This document shows positions 1-9,320 of a stretch of 64,000 nt of DNA, piece by piece. The DNA is from Eurosta solidaginis (taxonomy: Eukaryota > Arthropoda > Insecta > Diptera > Tephritidae), in NCBI RefSeq assembly GCF_040869045.1, contig NC_090319.1, forward strand, positions 374,557,601-374,621,600, in the 5' to 3' direction. Numbering within the stretch: position 1 is the stretch's first letter; each line of letters opens with the position of its first letter. A program made the position numbers and the translations under genes. The notes beneath the pieces were generated by a model. That model saw only the letters and a list, made by a program, of their open reading frames with translations. It did no database searches and was not told the DNA's origin.

Positions 1-335
1 ATGCACTTCACATATGCATGCTGCTTTGAGATTCACTACGTCCTTTCGGCGGCTAAAATGAAGCCATTTCTTAGTCACTGCATCCGTTGGAAAATGGAAA
101 AATCTCCATTTGTTTTCACTGGTTTTCTTGTTGTTGTTGTTACACACAAACACAGCACAACGCATTATTAATATAATTATTTAATTAAAATCCTCACAAA
201 TAACACCAAATATGTGTATACAAACACGCGGGTAAATAAAAAGGCTCAACCCATACGTCATCAAAAACAGCTGATCTAATTTTTCCATGCACATTGCGTA
301 ATCTTGGAGATTTGTGACAAGAAACTCTCCTCGCG
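1..335. other. non-coding flank, nothing recognised
   Basis: AT-rich sequence without a convincing reading frame, repeat or RNA. It ends at the TTA target duplication of the first MITE. Confidence 0.5.
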
Positions 336-338
336 TTA

Positions 339-1188
339 AGGGCTCATTACTCATACTTAGCATAGACTTAACTTGACTTGAGAACTGTCACTTACAGTTC
401 TGTTAAATGAACATTGCATGTTACTGATTACTCAAAACTTAGCAACACTCAAGTCAAGTCAAGTCTATGCTAAGTATCAGTAATGGGACCTTTAGAAGTC
501 TGTTGAATTTTGATTTTCTATGTAAGTTCTAAGTGACGTTTACATTTTGAGATGTCATTTGTTTGTTTCCATTTCATTTTGACATTTTCTCATACAAATT
601 GATATTTATTTTTGTTTTATTTATTAATTTTTACACTCATAAATTAATTGTATTACTCAAAGTTAACTTTGTTTAAAAACCACCACTTTTTGTAGCAAAT
701 ATTTCACAATAAAATGACAGCTAATTATGATGCCAGATTGTATGCGCTAAGTGGAGTATAATCGTGGCTAAGTTAACAAGTTTACGCCAAGTCAAGTCAA
801 GTCTATCCTAAAGGCTACATTACTGATACTTAGCATAGACTTGACTTGGCTTGCGAACTGTCACTTACAGTTCTGTTAAATGAACATTGCATGTTACTGA
901 TTACTCAAAACTTAACTTGACTTAGAAGTCTGTTGAATTTTGATTTTCTATGTAAGTTCTAAGTGACGTTTACATTTTGAGATGCCATTTGTTTGTTTCC
1001 ATTTCATTTTGACATTTTGTCATACAAATTGACATTTATTTAAAAATAAATTTCAATGCTGATTATGATGCCAGATTTTATGCGCCAAGTGGAGTATAAT
1101 CGTGGCTAAGTTGCCAAGTTTACGCCAAGTCAAGTCAAGTCTATGCTAAGTATCAGTAATGGGGGCTTAAGTATCAGTAATGGGCCCT
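339..1188 (+). mobile_element. PIF/Harbinger-like MITE, outer copy (interrupted)
   Basis: Terminal inverted repeats start AGGGCTCATTACT on the left and, read inward from the right, AGGGCCCATTACTGATACTT. The flanks are TTA at 336-338 and TTA at 1189-1191, a 3-bp duplication of the TWA type known for PIF/Harbinger elements. The right arm contains AAGTCAAGTCAAGTC. A second copy (812-1167) is inserted in the right terminal repeat. There is no transposase, so the element is non-autonomous. An extra terminal-repeat end lies inside at 448-491 and is followed by TTA, so 339-491 could itself be a 153-bp deletion derivative inserted in an older element. The superfamily rests on the 3-bp duplication only. 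Confidence 0.7.
812..1167 (+). mobile_element. PIF/Harbinger-like MITE, inner nested copy
   Basis: A 356-bp copy of the same family as 339-1188. Ends are AGGCTACATTACTGATACTT and, from the right, AGCCCCCATTACTGATACTT. It is flanked by TAA at 809-811 and TAA at 1168-1170; removing the copy and one TAA rejoins the outer element's right terminal repeat. Compared with the outer copy it lacks about 100 bp around 600-720. No coding capacity. Confidence 0.75.
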
Positions 1189-1265
1189 TTATCCATATGG
1201 ATCAATTTGTTGTTGAATTTGCATGTAATTTCTATCCGTATCTGGATCATGCTTCATTGGAACGC
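1187..1265 (+). repeat. half of a foldback MITE (relative of 57535-57682)
   Basis: The run from CATATGGAT through TTTGCATGT, CTATCCGTAT and TTCATTGGAAC matches, in the same order, the right arm of the foldback at 57535-57682. The opposite arm is missing, so this is a truncated copy. 1266-1463 holds nothing else recognisable. Confidence 0.55.
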
Positions 1266-1463
1266 AACATCTGATACATACATTAAATTCAGATTTTTTT
1301 ATTAACTACACAAACAATTAAATTTGATAAATACAATTTGTTATAATTAAAATTATTAGCCAAATATTTCATATACTAAATGTCGGTAAGGGTGTATCTG
1401 TTATAGTCGATAATATAGTTTCAATGGTTGGTGTCTTTGATTTTAGAATGGATCACAATTATG

Positions 1464-1631
1464 CCAGGTTTTCAGTGCAAAAGTCTAATCTCCGGTTAAA
1501 GTTGAGTAAGTTTAACCATGCCACTACTTAAGATACGCAGTAAAATTGTGTGCGATCTAACAAAGTTGCGAGGTTAAACTCTGCTCAACTTCAACCGGAG
1601 TTTAAACCCGTACCTCTCACTGAAAAACTGG
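1464..1631. mobile_element. foldback MITE, 54-60 bp arms
   Basis: Left arm 1464-1517 and right arm 1572-1631 are imperfect inverted repeats. Both begin CCAG, then TTTTCAGTG, then TCCGGTT(A/G)AAGTTGAG, and end in TTTAACC, with a 54-bp loop. No reading frame. The Gypsy insertion lies seven bases beyond the right arm. Confidence 0.65.
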
Positions 1632-1642
1632 GTATTAGTTTC

Positions 1643-1885
1643 TGTAATAACTCACCTGTTATACTATGCGTACACAATAATGAGTCATACAAATACGTTA
1701 ATAAAGTATATTTAATTGTAGTTGAATGTTGCACAAATATTATGGGCTCGTAGCCAATGGGTTCACAACCATACACCGGTAATTCATATATTCAACTAAC
1801 TAGGTAACTAACAACTACTCGCTGGTCTTCATCAAACGTCATCCACTGTCATGAGTGCACGCACACACACATACAGGTCTATACA
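1643..1885 (-). repeat. 3' LTR of the Gypsy element
   Basis: A 243-bp direct repeat of 5989-6198. It begins TGTAATAACTCACC and ends TCTATACA on the plus strand. Relative to the other LTR it carries about 33 extra bases at 1843-1875, including a CACACA stretch; the missing bases in the partner suggest slippage between short CACA repeats. Confidence 0.92.
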
Positions 1886-1895
1886 TCTCTCCCTT
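1886..1895 (-). other. polypurine tract
   Basis: On the minus strand the ten bases directly before the 3' LTR are AAGGGAGAGA, all purine, as expected for the plus-strand priming site. Confidence 0.75.
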
Positions 1896-1965
1896 ATTTT
1901 TGAGTCTCCTTTCCAGCTGTGAATTTGAGGCAGTGGGAATTGTTGATGATGAAACTGTTACAGCC

Positions 1966-2955
1966 TTATGCGGTAGGTGTTGCTGACGACGCCTCGCTTT
2001 GTGGAACCATGTCACTTGCGACCTTCGTTGGTACTGTTGTCGTGGTAGCAGACGGTGTAGCTAATTCTGCGGCGTTTTGGTGTTCTCCTGAAACAGAAGG
2101 ATTAGCGTTTTTGGTAACCGGCAGTCTTTTGATATGGCTTATGTTTCTTCTCAACGACTTCCCATTCGCCGCTATCGTCACTTCGTTTCCATTTACTTCC
2201 TTTACTACATACTCCGTTGGATCGAACGTTGGTGTGAGTTTGTGTGGGAATATAACATTTCGTAAAACCACTTTATCTGCCACTTCAATATCAGGTTCTT
2301 TCGCTCCGCGCTTCGTATCTGCCTTCCCTTTCCCCTTCCACTTGTTGATCATGTCTAAATCTCTGGCCGCTGAATACAGCATATCGCCTGTCAAGTCTTG
2401 TATCCCCGGGATCTTATCTCTGATAACGCGACTGAACATAAGTTCAGATGGTGATGTCCCAGTTGTACCGTGAGGGGTAACATTATACATAAGCGTAAAG
2501 TCCTGATTTTCCTTCTTGTAGTCTCTTTTGTTGTTGTGTGTTATTATTAAACGTTTTACTAACGAGCGGTTCATATTCTCGACCTCTCCATTAGCCTGCG
2601 GCCAGTGTGGAGGGGTTGTGATTAGTTCCATGTTGTGGGTTTGACAGAAACTTTTAAACTCCGCACTCACAAACTGCCGGCCGTTGTCCGCTCTTAATGA
2701 ATTTGGTATCCCCAACCGACTAAAAATTTCTCGCAAAATGGAAATTATGACTTCAGATGTAATTCTTTTAGTGAACTTGACTTCTTGATATCGGGAATAA
2801 TAGTCGATCAATACCAATACGTATTCATCATTTGGGAGTGGACCGAGAAGATCAGTGGCCACGCATTGCCATGGTCCATTCGGAAACGAGTGCCTTTGCA
2901 TTGGTGCTGGTTTATTTGGCTGACAAACTAGTAAGCAATTTACGCATCTTTTCAC
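1966..2955 (-). pseudogene. Gypsy integrase (pol C-terminal part)
   Basis: Open for 329 codons. The CXXC half of the zinc-binding HHCC module is at residues 4-7. The catalytic triad is present: D35 (TDLLGP), D90 (ADNG) and E126 (NGEVE), with 35 residues between the last two. A basic C-terminal region follows and runs to about 50 codons from the LTR. The HH half of the zinc module is missing: upstream sequence joins the end of RNase H directly to the KVWWP region, a loss of roughly a hundred residues judged from family members I remember. The ATG here is internal, not a true start. The core domain looks intact but could not be made from this copy. Confidence 0.88.
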
Positions 2956-3434
2956 AAATGATTCCGCATCTCTCTATTAATGGCCACCACACTTTGGACC
3001 GCAATATTCTCTTTGCCTGGCCGATATGTGACCTTAAATTTGAAAGGCTGTAACTTAAGGAGCCACCTTTCTATCCTAGCCGGTGGTTTCGACGTCGGCT
3101 TGAAGATTGTCTCTAGTGGCTTATGGTCAGTGACTAGCTCGAATTCTAACCCCATCAGGTAATAGTAATACCTCTCGACTGCCCAAACCAGTGCCAGACT
3201 CTCTTTTTCCGTTTGAGAGTATCGCTTCTCTGTGTCTGAAAGACTTTTACTTGCGAATGATATGACTTGGGCCTCGCCAGCGAGATCGGTTTGCAACTAT
3301 ACCGCGCCTAGCGCAACTGGACTAGCGTCCGCTATGACCCGCGTTTTTTTGTTAGGGTCAAAATATGCCAACTTAGGTATCTCAGAGAGAGCGAGTTTTA
3401 GTTTGTTGAACGCATCTTTTGGGGTTCATCCCAA
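2952..3434 (-). pseudogene. Gypsy RNase H domain (pol), broken
   Basis: Minus-strand translation shows the post-RT connection, an ADASPVALGAV segment carrying the first RNase H aspartate, an in-frame TAG (plus-strand CTA at 3297-3299), then SFASKSLSDTEKRYSQTEKE with the catalytic glutamate, VTDHKPL with the next aspartate, and RPGKENIA. After GKENIA the frame changes and the usual ALSRL-type continuation is absent because of the deletion into integrase. A frameshift near 3432 separates it from the reverse transcriptase. Confidence 0.8.
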
Positions 3435-4359
3435 GTGAACCTGCAATTTAGCTTCAGTAAACCCCTTAACGATTCAGTCGTGCTAGCGAGATCGGGGATG
3501 AATTTGCCTACGTACGTTACCAACCCTAAGAAGCTTCTCAGCTCTTCCTTTGATTGTGGTGCCCGAAAATCCCTGATCGTCTGGACTTTACTAGGATCTG
3601 GTGCGATGCCCTCATCGGATAGCAAATGGCCAAGAAACTTGAGTTGCCTTACCTTCCACACACATTTCGCTTCATTCAGTAGGAGATTGTTGTTTTTGAA
3701 TATGTCTACCACTTTTTTGACAGCTTCATCGTGTTCTTGCTCTGTTCTTCCGAATATGATGATATCATCTATGTAATTTAGTGCGTTTTTGCACGAGCAT
3801 AAAAGCTTTTCTATCACGCGTTGAAATATTTCAGGAGCTAAGTTTATTCCAAACATCAGCCTCTTGTACTGACAGACGCCCTTGTGTGAGATAAACGTAG
3901 TGATGTGGCGGCTGGACTCGTCCAACTCTAACTGTTGGTATGCCCATTTCAGGTCAATTCTTGAAAAGAACTTGGCTCCTCTTAGTTTGGGGCTCCTCAA
4001 ATGTGGGGAGTGGATAATTCTCACGTAATACGTAAATACGGCTTGCGCATATCGATGCACAGTCTCATTTCGCCCCCTTCTTTGACGACAATCACTATTG
4101 GTGAAATCCACGACGTGGGTCCCGACACCGGCTCAATTATATCCAATGCAAGCATTTGGTCTATTTTATCTTCGACCCTCTTCTCCAAAGCCACAGGGAC
4201 TCGTCGCATTGCCTGTTGTACCGGCTTAACATCTGGATTTATTGATAATTTAATTACTCTATCTACGCGATTTACGTTTGTTCCCAGCCTCAGTGCTCCT
4301 AGCTTCGTTGCCGTGTCGCGCCCTAATAGTGACTGACATCCATTTTCGATCACGTACAT
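3398..4359 (-). pseudogene. Gypsy reverse transcriptase (pol), frameshifted
   Basis: Two overlapping minus-strand frames. The upstream one (4359 down to about 4030) holds the N-terminal RT region with DKIDQMLALDIIEPV, then GEMRLCIDMR, and stops. The downstream one (to 3398) holds FSRIDLKWAYQQ, MFGINLAPEIFQRV, the catalytic box YIDDIIIFG, and the thumb FLGHLLSDEGI. A frameshift near 4020-4050 separates them and another near 4350 separates RT from protease. The catalytic aspartates themselves are retained. Confidence 0.88.
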
Positions 4360-4666
4360 TACGTATTCCTATCGGTGCTTCAAATACTCGCAGGACATTA
4401 AGTGTTTGATTCGACGCATAAGCTTTGAAATGATTGGACGAGTCTTTTCGTTCATTCCATAGAACTGCTGCATTGTTCTTTAACAATTTAAAATCATTTT
4501 CACTAACCAAGTTGAATCGCGTACCCGAGTCAATAATCATTGGTATGTCACAACCCCCAATGTCACAACTCAGGTTTTCATTATCAGACGCGTCATTTGT
4601 AATCTTGAAGCAATTCAGCTCTCGAACTTCTTCTTCCGGTTCGCTTTCTTCCTCCACATTACGCAC
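4259..4666 (-). pseudogene. Gypsy aspartic protease (pol N-terminal part)
   Basis: The active-site motif IDSGTRFNLVS sits about 46 residues into the 135-codon frame, after an acidic EEESEPEEE stretch. The last ~35 residues read in the wrong frame because of a shift near 4350; the correct continuation is in the reverse transcriptase frame. It lies directly downstream of gag, as in other Ty3/Gypsy elements. Confidence 0.78.
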
Positions 4667-4735
4667 CTTAAACGCCCCTGATGACCGCTTTTTGGGTGAA
4701 CTATGTCCACTGCTGTTGAGTTTGCGCTTTTTGGT

Positions 4736-5446
4736 CTAGCATTTTCTTGCGAAATGTCCCACCAGACCACATTTGTTGCATTTTAGGAATCTCGCTGGAC
4801 ATTTCAAGTCCTTATTCCCGTGACCTTTTTGACCGCATCTCATACACTCGTCCACATAATGTCTCCCTCCGGATGTTTTGGCTGAAATCCTGTTGACTTT
4901 TTCTTCGCTTGATTTTGTGAACATGGACCCCGATTGTTTACTGATTTGCTCGTAAATTTGACAGGACTCGATTATTTCATTCAGAATCTGTTCCTTTTCG
5001 AGCAGTTTCCTTTTAAGGTCAACAGGGGCCCAAGAGTCAATAATTTTGCCTTTCACGCAAATTTCGACAATTTCCGAAGCCGTTTTCCCAAACTCGCACT
5101 TTATTAAGTATTTATTAAAATTCTCGCCCTCGCTAGGGGACAGATTGCGGAACAGATGCCTCTCAAAAGTCTAGTTACGCTTTGGTGAAAAATATTCGTC
5201 CAGCTTATCTACCAGTACTTTGAAAACATTTGTCTTCCCATCGGATTCAACCAAAGCACCCGGAATATTAAATGCCACTTCCTGTAGCTGTGGACCGCCC
5301 AAATGTAACAATTTGTTCTTTTTCTTTATTTCATTTATATCTTCTGCCTGAAGGTATAAAGAGAAGGACCTATGCTACTTTTCCCATTCTGATCGTATCA
5401 GCGCTCTATCAATATTATCGCACAGAAACGGGCGAATTTCTGTCAT
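4736..5446 (-). pseudogene. Gypsy gag with two CCHC zinc knuckles, two stops
   Basis: A single frame runs from an ATG at 5446-5444 to a stop at 4738-4736, about 236 codons. In-frame TAG codons sit at 5375-5377 and 5171-5173 (plus-strand CTA). The capsid-like part includes LLHLGGPQLQE and FERHLFRNLSPSEGENF. The C-terminus has CMRCGQKGHGNKDLKC (CX2CX4HX6C) and CNKCGLVGHFARKC (CX2CX4HX4C), the nucleocapsid knuckles. The role in a live element would be packaging of the RNA. Short for a Gypsy gag but plausible for the mag group. Confidence 0.85.
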
Positions 5447-5968
5447 TTTGTACAATTAAATGTACTGCTTTAAATATATCTGAAATCAAATAATTAAGTT
5501 AGGCTTTTATATGCCCAATTAAATGCGCAAATTTTCTTCCTATGGGTTGCCTCCCACTCGGTTCGTTTGTAACCACTGCAGTGTCTTTAACGCCTGCACC
5601 TCTGACAAAATTCAATTCGTCACCTCCGATTCGTGTCTGCTCTAGACAAAATTTAATTCGTCACTTGCAGTCTGAAATCAGGTAATTAGATCTGCTTTGA
5701 TTATTTCTGATATGCACAATTGAATATGCTAATTCAAGTTTATTTACTCTACCTTCGATTTGTTTCTTTCGGTTATCGTATCTATTTATCAATAGCACAA
5801 TTTAATGTGTCTCAGCTCTAGCGAAATATCTGTAACGAAACATTTTCTCGTTATCAATACTGCAAATTCAGCGAGTACGTATTCGTCTGAGCAGAACCCA
5901 CAAAAGAAAATGGGTGACACTGCCGCCACTTTCAATTGTGAAAATCTAATTTTTATTTTCAATCTTTC

Positions 5969-5986
5969 GATCCCATCCTCGTCGCC
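5969..5986 (-). other. primer-binding site, tRNA-Ser-like
   Basis: Two bases inside the 5' LTR, the minus strand reads GGCGACGAGGATGGGATC. The plus strand therefore resembles a tRNA 3' end, CATCCTCGTCGCC, as I recall for insect tRNA-Ser(GCU), but the terminal CCA equivalent reads CCG. The match is from memory, not a search. Confidence 0.6.
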
Positions 5987-5988
5987 GC

Positions 5989-6198
5989 TGTAATAACTCA
6001 CCTGTTATACTATGCGTACACAATAATGAGTCACACAAATACGTTAATAAAGTATATTTAATTGTAGTTGAATGTTGCACAAATATTATGGGCTCGTAGC
6101 CAATGGGTTCACAACCATACACCGGTAATTCATATATTCAACTAACTAGGTAACTAACAACTACTCGCTGGTCTTCATCACACATACAGGTCTATACA
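5989..6198 (-). repeat. 5' LTR of the Gypsy element
   Basis: 210 bp, same ends as 1643-1885 (TGTAATAACTCACC to TCTATACA), followed at once by the GTTTC duplication at 6199-6203. It lacks the CACA-rich segment of its partner. Confidence 0.92.
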
Positions 6199-6203
6199 GT
6201 TTC

Positions 6204-6771
6204 TATAAATTTTCGATGTTTTATTTATTGATTTATAATTTTATGACGTAACCCTTCCCGGGACAATTGTGGTCAACTGCCTGTTAGGATGTTCAATATG
6301 GCTACTTTTTAGCATTTTGGCAGCGTTTTGACAAGGTGTTCAATATGGCGGCGCATAAGGCCGGCTATCTTAAGCGGGTGATAGAAAGAGATACAGAATG
6401 AGACAGCGATAGTCAATTAAAAATCCGGTGAACCATTCTATTTGTATTTTTGACGTCTATGCAGAAGTTATCTCACTTATCTTATTCACAATGCCCGGGA
6501 CAAAAAGAAAGCGGCCGAAATTTCACCAAAAAATTCGGTGGAGGAAAGAATGTTTCAAGTCCGGAACAGGCTTTTTTAGAGCGAAAACGCCGACCTGTCA
6601 ACGGATGTCCAGAGAGTGCCTAGTGCTATGCACTCTTGAACATATGAAGCGCTGAAACACCCAAGGAAAATGCTGATCCCTCGGCAACGCGATTGGAAAT
6701 TAAATGTACCTTATCCTCTCTATAAAAAAAAGGAGATCCTGCTCAAACTATTGTGAAATCAACCTTCCACA
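6204..6771 (+). other. unassigned stretch with a short frame
   Basis: An ATG at 6491 opens a lysine/arginine-rich frame (MPGTKRKRPKFHQ) that breaks; a neighbouring frame continues with SSPEQAFLERKRR. It could be a decayed LINE ORF1 joined to the LINE tail at 6772, or chance. I do not recognise it. Confidence 0.25.
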
Positions 6772-7065
6772 CAGAATCGGTAAACGCCTTTGTCAGGACG
6801 CGCCCGGTGAACCCCGTTATCATTATGCAATATCCCACCCTTGCAGAAGAAGTAAGCACACTACCAAGGGAAACACGAGTCACCCTGGCCCACCTACATA
6901 CGTAATGTATGTCGTGCATGTAATGTGTCCCCACATGACAACAACCATCTTTTCAATTGTAATGTGGAACCTACGTCTCTAACACCCATCTCCCCATGGT
7001 CCGCCCCTGTTGAAACAACCAGTTTCCTTGGACTCCCGTTAGAGGATTTTGATGAGAATTTGTGA
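6772..7065 (+). pseudogene. Jockey-like LINE, end of ORF2
   Basis: Plus-strand translation gives FHTESVNAFVRTRPVNP, then LPRETRVTLAHL, and after a frame break CRACNVSPHDNNHLFNC, APVETTSFLGLPLED and a stop TGA at 7063-7065. This is the C-terminal tail, with its CCHC-like cysteine-histidine motif, of Jockey-clade reverse transcriptases (family recall). The segment that normally lies between LAQL and the cysteine motif is missing, about 17 residues. No endonuclease or RT core is present, so this is a 5'-truncated, decayed copy. The sequence after the stop (to about 7120) continues like a Jockey 3' UTR. Confidence 0.8.
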
Positions 7066-7610
7066 GTGGTCGTTTCCATTGAATGGGGCGAAGCACTGTT
7101 AATACAATCAACCTTCTTAGTATCGCACACAAAAAGCAGATGCCTATATTCATGCGCGGTTCCAGGGGAGGGGGAACTTTTTTTTGTATTGACTGTAATG
7201 AAGTATATAATACAAATCGACATAGTAGTTTTTTGTCACAAAACGGATTTTTACTAATTTTTAATTTTTCTTGCGCCATTATTGAATGGCCAAACCCCTT
7301 AAGCGGATAAGCGACAATTGGGCAAGTAGGGAAGACAACAGATTGAAATCGGAAGTTTTACCTAGAGAGAGAAATACCTTTATCGATGGGGAGAGGGATT
7401 GAGGAGCTGTAGAAATTAATTTCGGGCTCCTAGTCTGCCAGTGTAATTTGGTTATGTAATAAAACAACAATCATTTGTTACGATATAACGTCCTGGAGAT
7501 TTAGGGTGACCTCCGCCAGCTTGTGGCGAGTTTTTTTCTTTATATTTTTTGGGGGAGGGGGAAATGGTTTTTGTGGTGATATTGTTTTTTTAAGACTCAC
7601 GAGACTACCT
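7066..7610. other. LINE 3' flank, then unassigned
   Basis: The first ~60 bases follow the LINE stop. The rest includes GGGGGAGGGGG near 7550 and no recognisable gene. Confidence 0.4.
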
Positions 7611-8031
7611 TTACCTTTCAATTACCAGGTGTCTTGTCCCTTCTACTCTCCTTTGCTGTTGGGCGAAGTGCTCGCATTCGAAAGTGTGTTGTACACCCTT
7701 TAAAAACTGGTAGTATATGAATTTCTGGATTTCAACCTCCCCCATTGCGTGGAGATATTTACGGAAGTAACAGTGTTCAGTCAAAAACTGGCTAAGGCAG
7801 AATTCGATCTCTCCATGTGGTCGCTTCAACAATGGGTTCAGCTGCTGCTTCACTATTGTGGACTACGACAGATCTGTTCTTCTCCGATATCGTATATTCT
7901 CTAGCCAGAATATATATAGACATGGTTCCCCAACGTGCAGGACATATTCTGCGTTGGACCGAGGTGAAGGTGACTCTATACTTCCGGTGTTTCATTGCAT
8001 CCGCCGAAAATTCTGCATTGTGTAGGAACAT
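7611..8031 (-). pseudogene. R1-like LINE, end of ORF2
   Basis: Minus-strand frames read LNPLLKRPHGEIEFCLSQF, then FRKYLHAMG and HTFECEHFAQQ, a pattern I recognise from the C-terminal region after the reverse transcriptase in R1-clade LINEs. The upstream frame (7792-8031) shows SVQRRICPARWGTMSIYILA, the usual preceding segment. The two parts are in different frames. No RT core is present, so it is a decayed fragment. Confidence 0.65.
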
Positions 8032-8392
8032 AGAATCCGAGGCTAGTTCAAGCTGGGTTTTGCTATAATACTACTCAGATTGGTTATAGTGTGCGCATTC
8101 ATTTCACAAGCTCCTCGAATGTCCTCTGTGAAGTTATCATCCAGCCTTACCCCCTAAGATTTCTTTGGGTGCGTGCTTCTATTAGCCGGTCCCTGATCGT
8201 CATATTAATCATAGTGGAGATCCGCTTTTTCTCCAGAATGACGATCTTCGTTATTTGCCGTTGATAGATGAGGACGCTGATCACAAATGCTGTACCACCT
8301 TGCGGTTTCGTGCTATTACTTGTGAGGATATTTGGGCCAAGTTTCCGTTACGATTTCCGTCATGCTACTTTCAAATTGTTCGTACTATGAGT
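8032..8392. other. no gene seen
   Basis: Mixed-composition sequence between a LINE fragment and a SINE fragment. Nothing recognised. Confidence 0.4.
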
Positions 8393-8480
8393 TTTTTGCC
8401 GACTCCGAATGGCATCTGCAAGCAGATGAATTTTCGCTGAGAAGCTTATCATGGAGGAAAAGTACTCGGCTGGCAGTGTA
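8393..8480 (-). mobile_element. tRNA-derived SINE, body fragment
   Basis: GCCGACTCCGAATGGCATCT, GCAGATGAATTTTCGCTGAG and AGAAGCTT match the central body of the longer SINE copies at 46981-47338 and 50632-50992 in the same orientation. The tRNA-like head and the tail are both missing. Confidence 0.6.
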
Positions 8481-8795
8481 TTAAGTATACTTGTATGCCA
8501 ACATACATACATATGTACATATACGCAAAGTTGATGTACCGACATTGTATTCCAATTTAATCCCATATTTTCACATGTACTTGATAAACTTCACTGACCC
8601 CAGCAACTAACATAAACGATAAACTTATTTGATTCATATTTTTGCTTTGCACAAATCACCTCTTTGTTCTTCCGCTTTGATGCAAAAGAATGCGGTCAAC
8701 TCCAAATGACGCTGCGTCAAGAATTAGGAATGATGACGACTTTCGCACATTCTTTGCAATCTTTTTATATATACATATTTATTGCTGAATGCAAG

Positions 8796-8966
8796 ATGGA
8801 TAATGCAAGGCCGAAACAAGCGCAGGGCCTACGCCCGCTTCTGCTACTGTTGCCCATTCTTGTTGCTGTTGCAACTACGAAGTGTGTAACAACAACATCT
8901 TCACAATTCATCTGTGCCAACCGAAGGAAGCGTAGTATGCGCACAGACGCAAATATTTTAGCATAG
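8796..8966 (+). CDS. possible small secreted peptide, or first exon
   Basis: A 56-codon frame starts at an ATG in good context (CAAGATGG). It has a basic N-terminus, a hydrophobic core LLLLLPILVAVATT at residues 15-28 and a dibasic RRKR at residues 43-46 followed by ten residues. This resembles a signal peptide with a furin-type site. It lies just upstream of a promoter-like island. There is no family match, and short open frames like this occur by chance. It could also be a spliced first exon. Confidence 0.2.
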   Translation: MDNARPKQAQGLRPLLLLLPILVAVATTKCVTTTSSQFICANRRKRSMRTDANILA

Positions 8967-9320
8967 CGCGCGCTCAAGTAGTAAGCAAAAATCAACAATA
9001 AAGTGAGCGAATGAGTACAAAATCGTGTACAAGGCGCGCGCACACACGACGAGAGTACATGCCATACGCGAGATAGCGATCGCGAACTTCAACTAAATAC
9101 AACAGTAGCTAACGAGCAACGTAAGCAGCAGTGGCCCCCAAAATAAGCACAGACCCAATTTATTTAGATAGAAGGAAAAAACGCGAGCGCAACAAACAAA
9201 TCAAATTCAAATTAGAATTAAAAACAAGAACAACAAGTGACCGCGCAGCGGGCGTAATACGGGGTGGTACACAACACAATGCAACAAACATACAAATTGA
9301 AATGAACGGCATGTAAAGTG
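8930..9320 (+). promoter_or_regulatory. promoter/5'UTR-like island
   Basis: Locally richer in GC and CpG than the flanks (GCGCGCTC, GGCGCGCGCAC, GCGATCGCG), followed by CAA/ACA-rich sequence without long frames, the style of a fly 5' UTR. GTAAAGTGAG near 9314 could be a splice donor. No TATA box is obvious next to it. Compositional evidence only. Confidence 0.25.

Larger units (their letters stand above)
1643..6198 (-). mobile_element. mag-type Ty3/Gypsy LTR retrotransposon, defective
   Basis: A 4556-bp element read on the minus strand, bounded by direct LTRs that begin TG and end CA. GTTTC occurs at 1638-1642 and 6199-6203, a 5-bp target duplication. Internal order is primer site, gag with two CCHC knuckles, protease, reverse transcriptase, RNase H, integrase, polypurine tract. 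No envelope frame is seen. The CCHC gag, the integrase style and a tRNA-Ser-like primer site fit the mag group (family knowledge). At least two stops in gag, three pol frameshifts, a pol stop and a deletion at the RNase H/integrase junction make it inactive. The two LTRs differ by an indel, so the insertion is not recent. Confidence 0.9.

Noticed and set aside
1919..2473. 184-codon plus-strand frame opposite the integrase
   Set aside because: Shadow of the antisense integrase frame, which has catalytic motifs; the plus frame has none.
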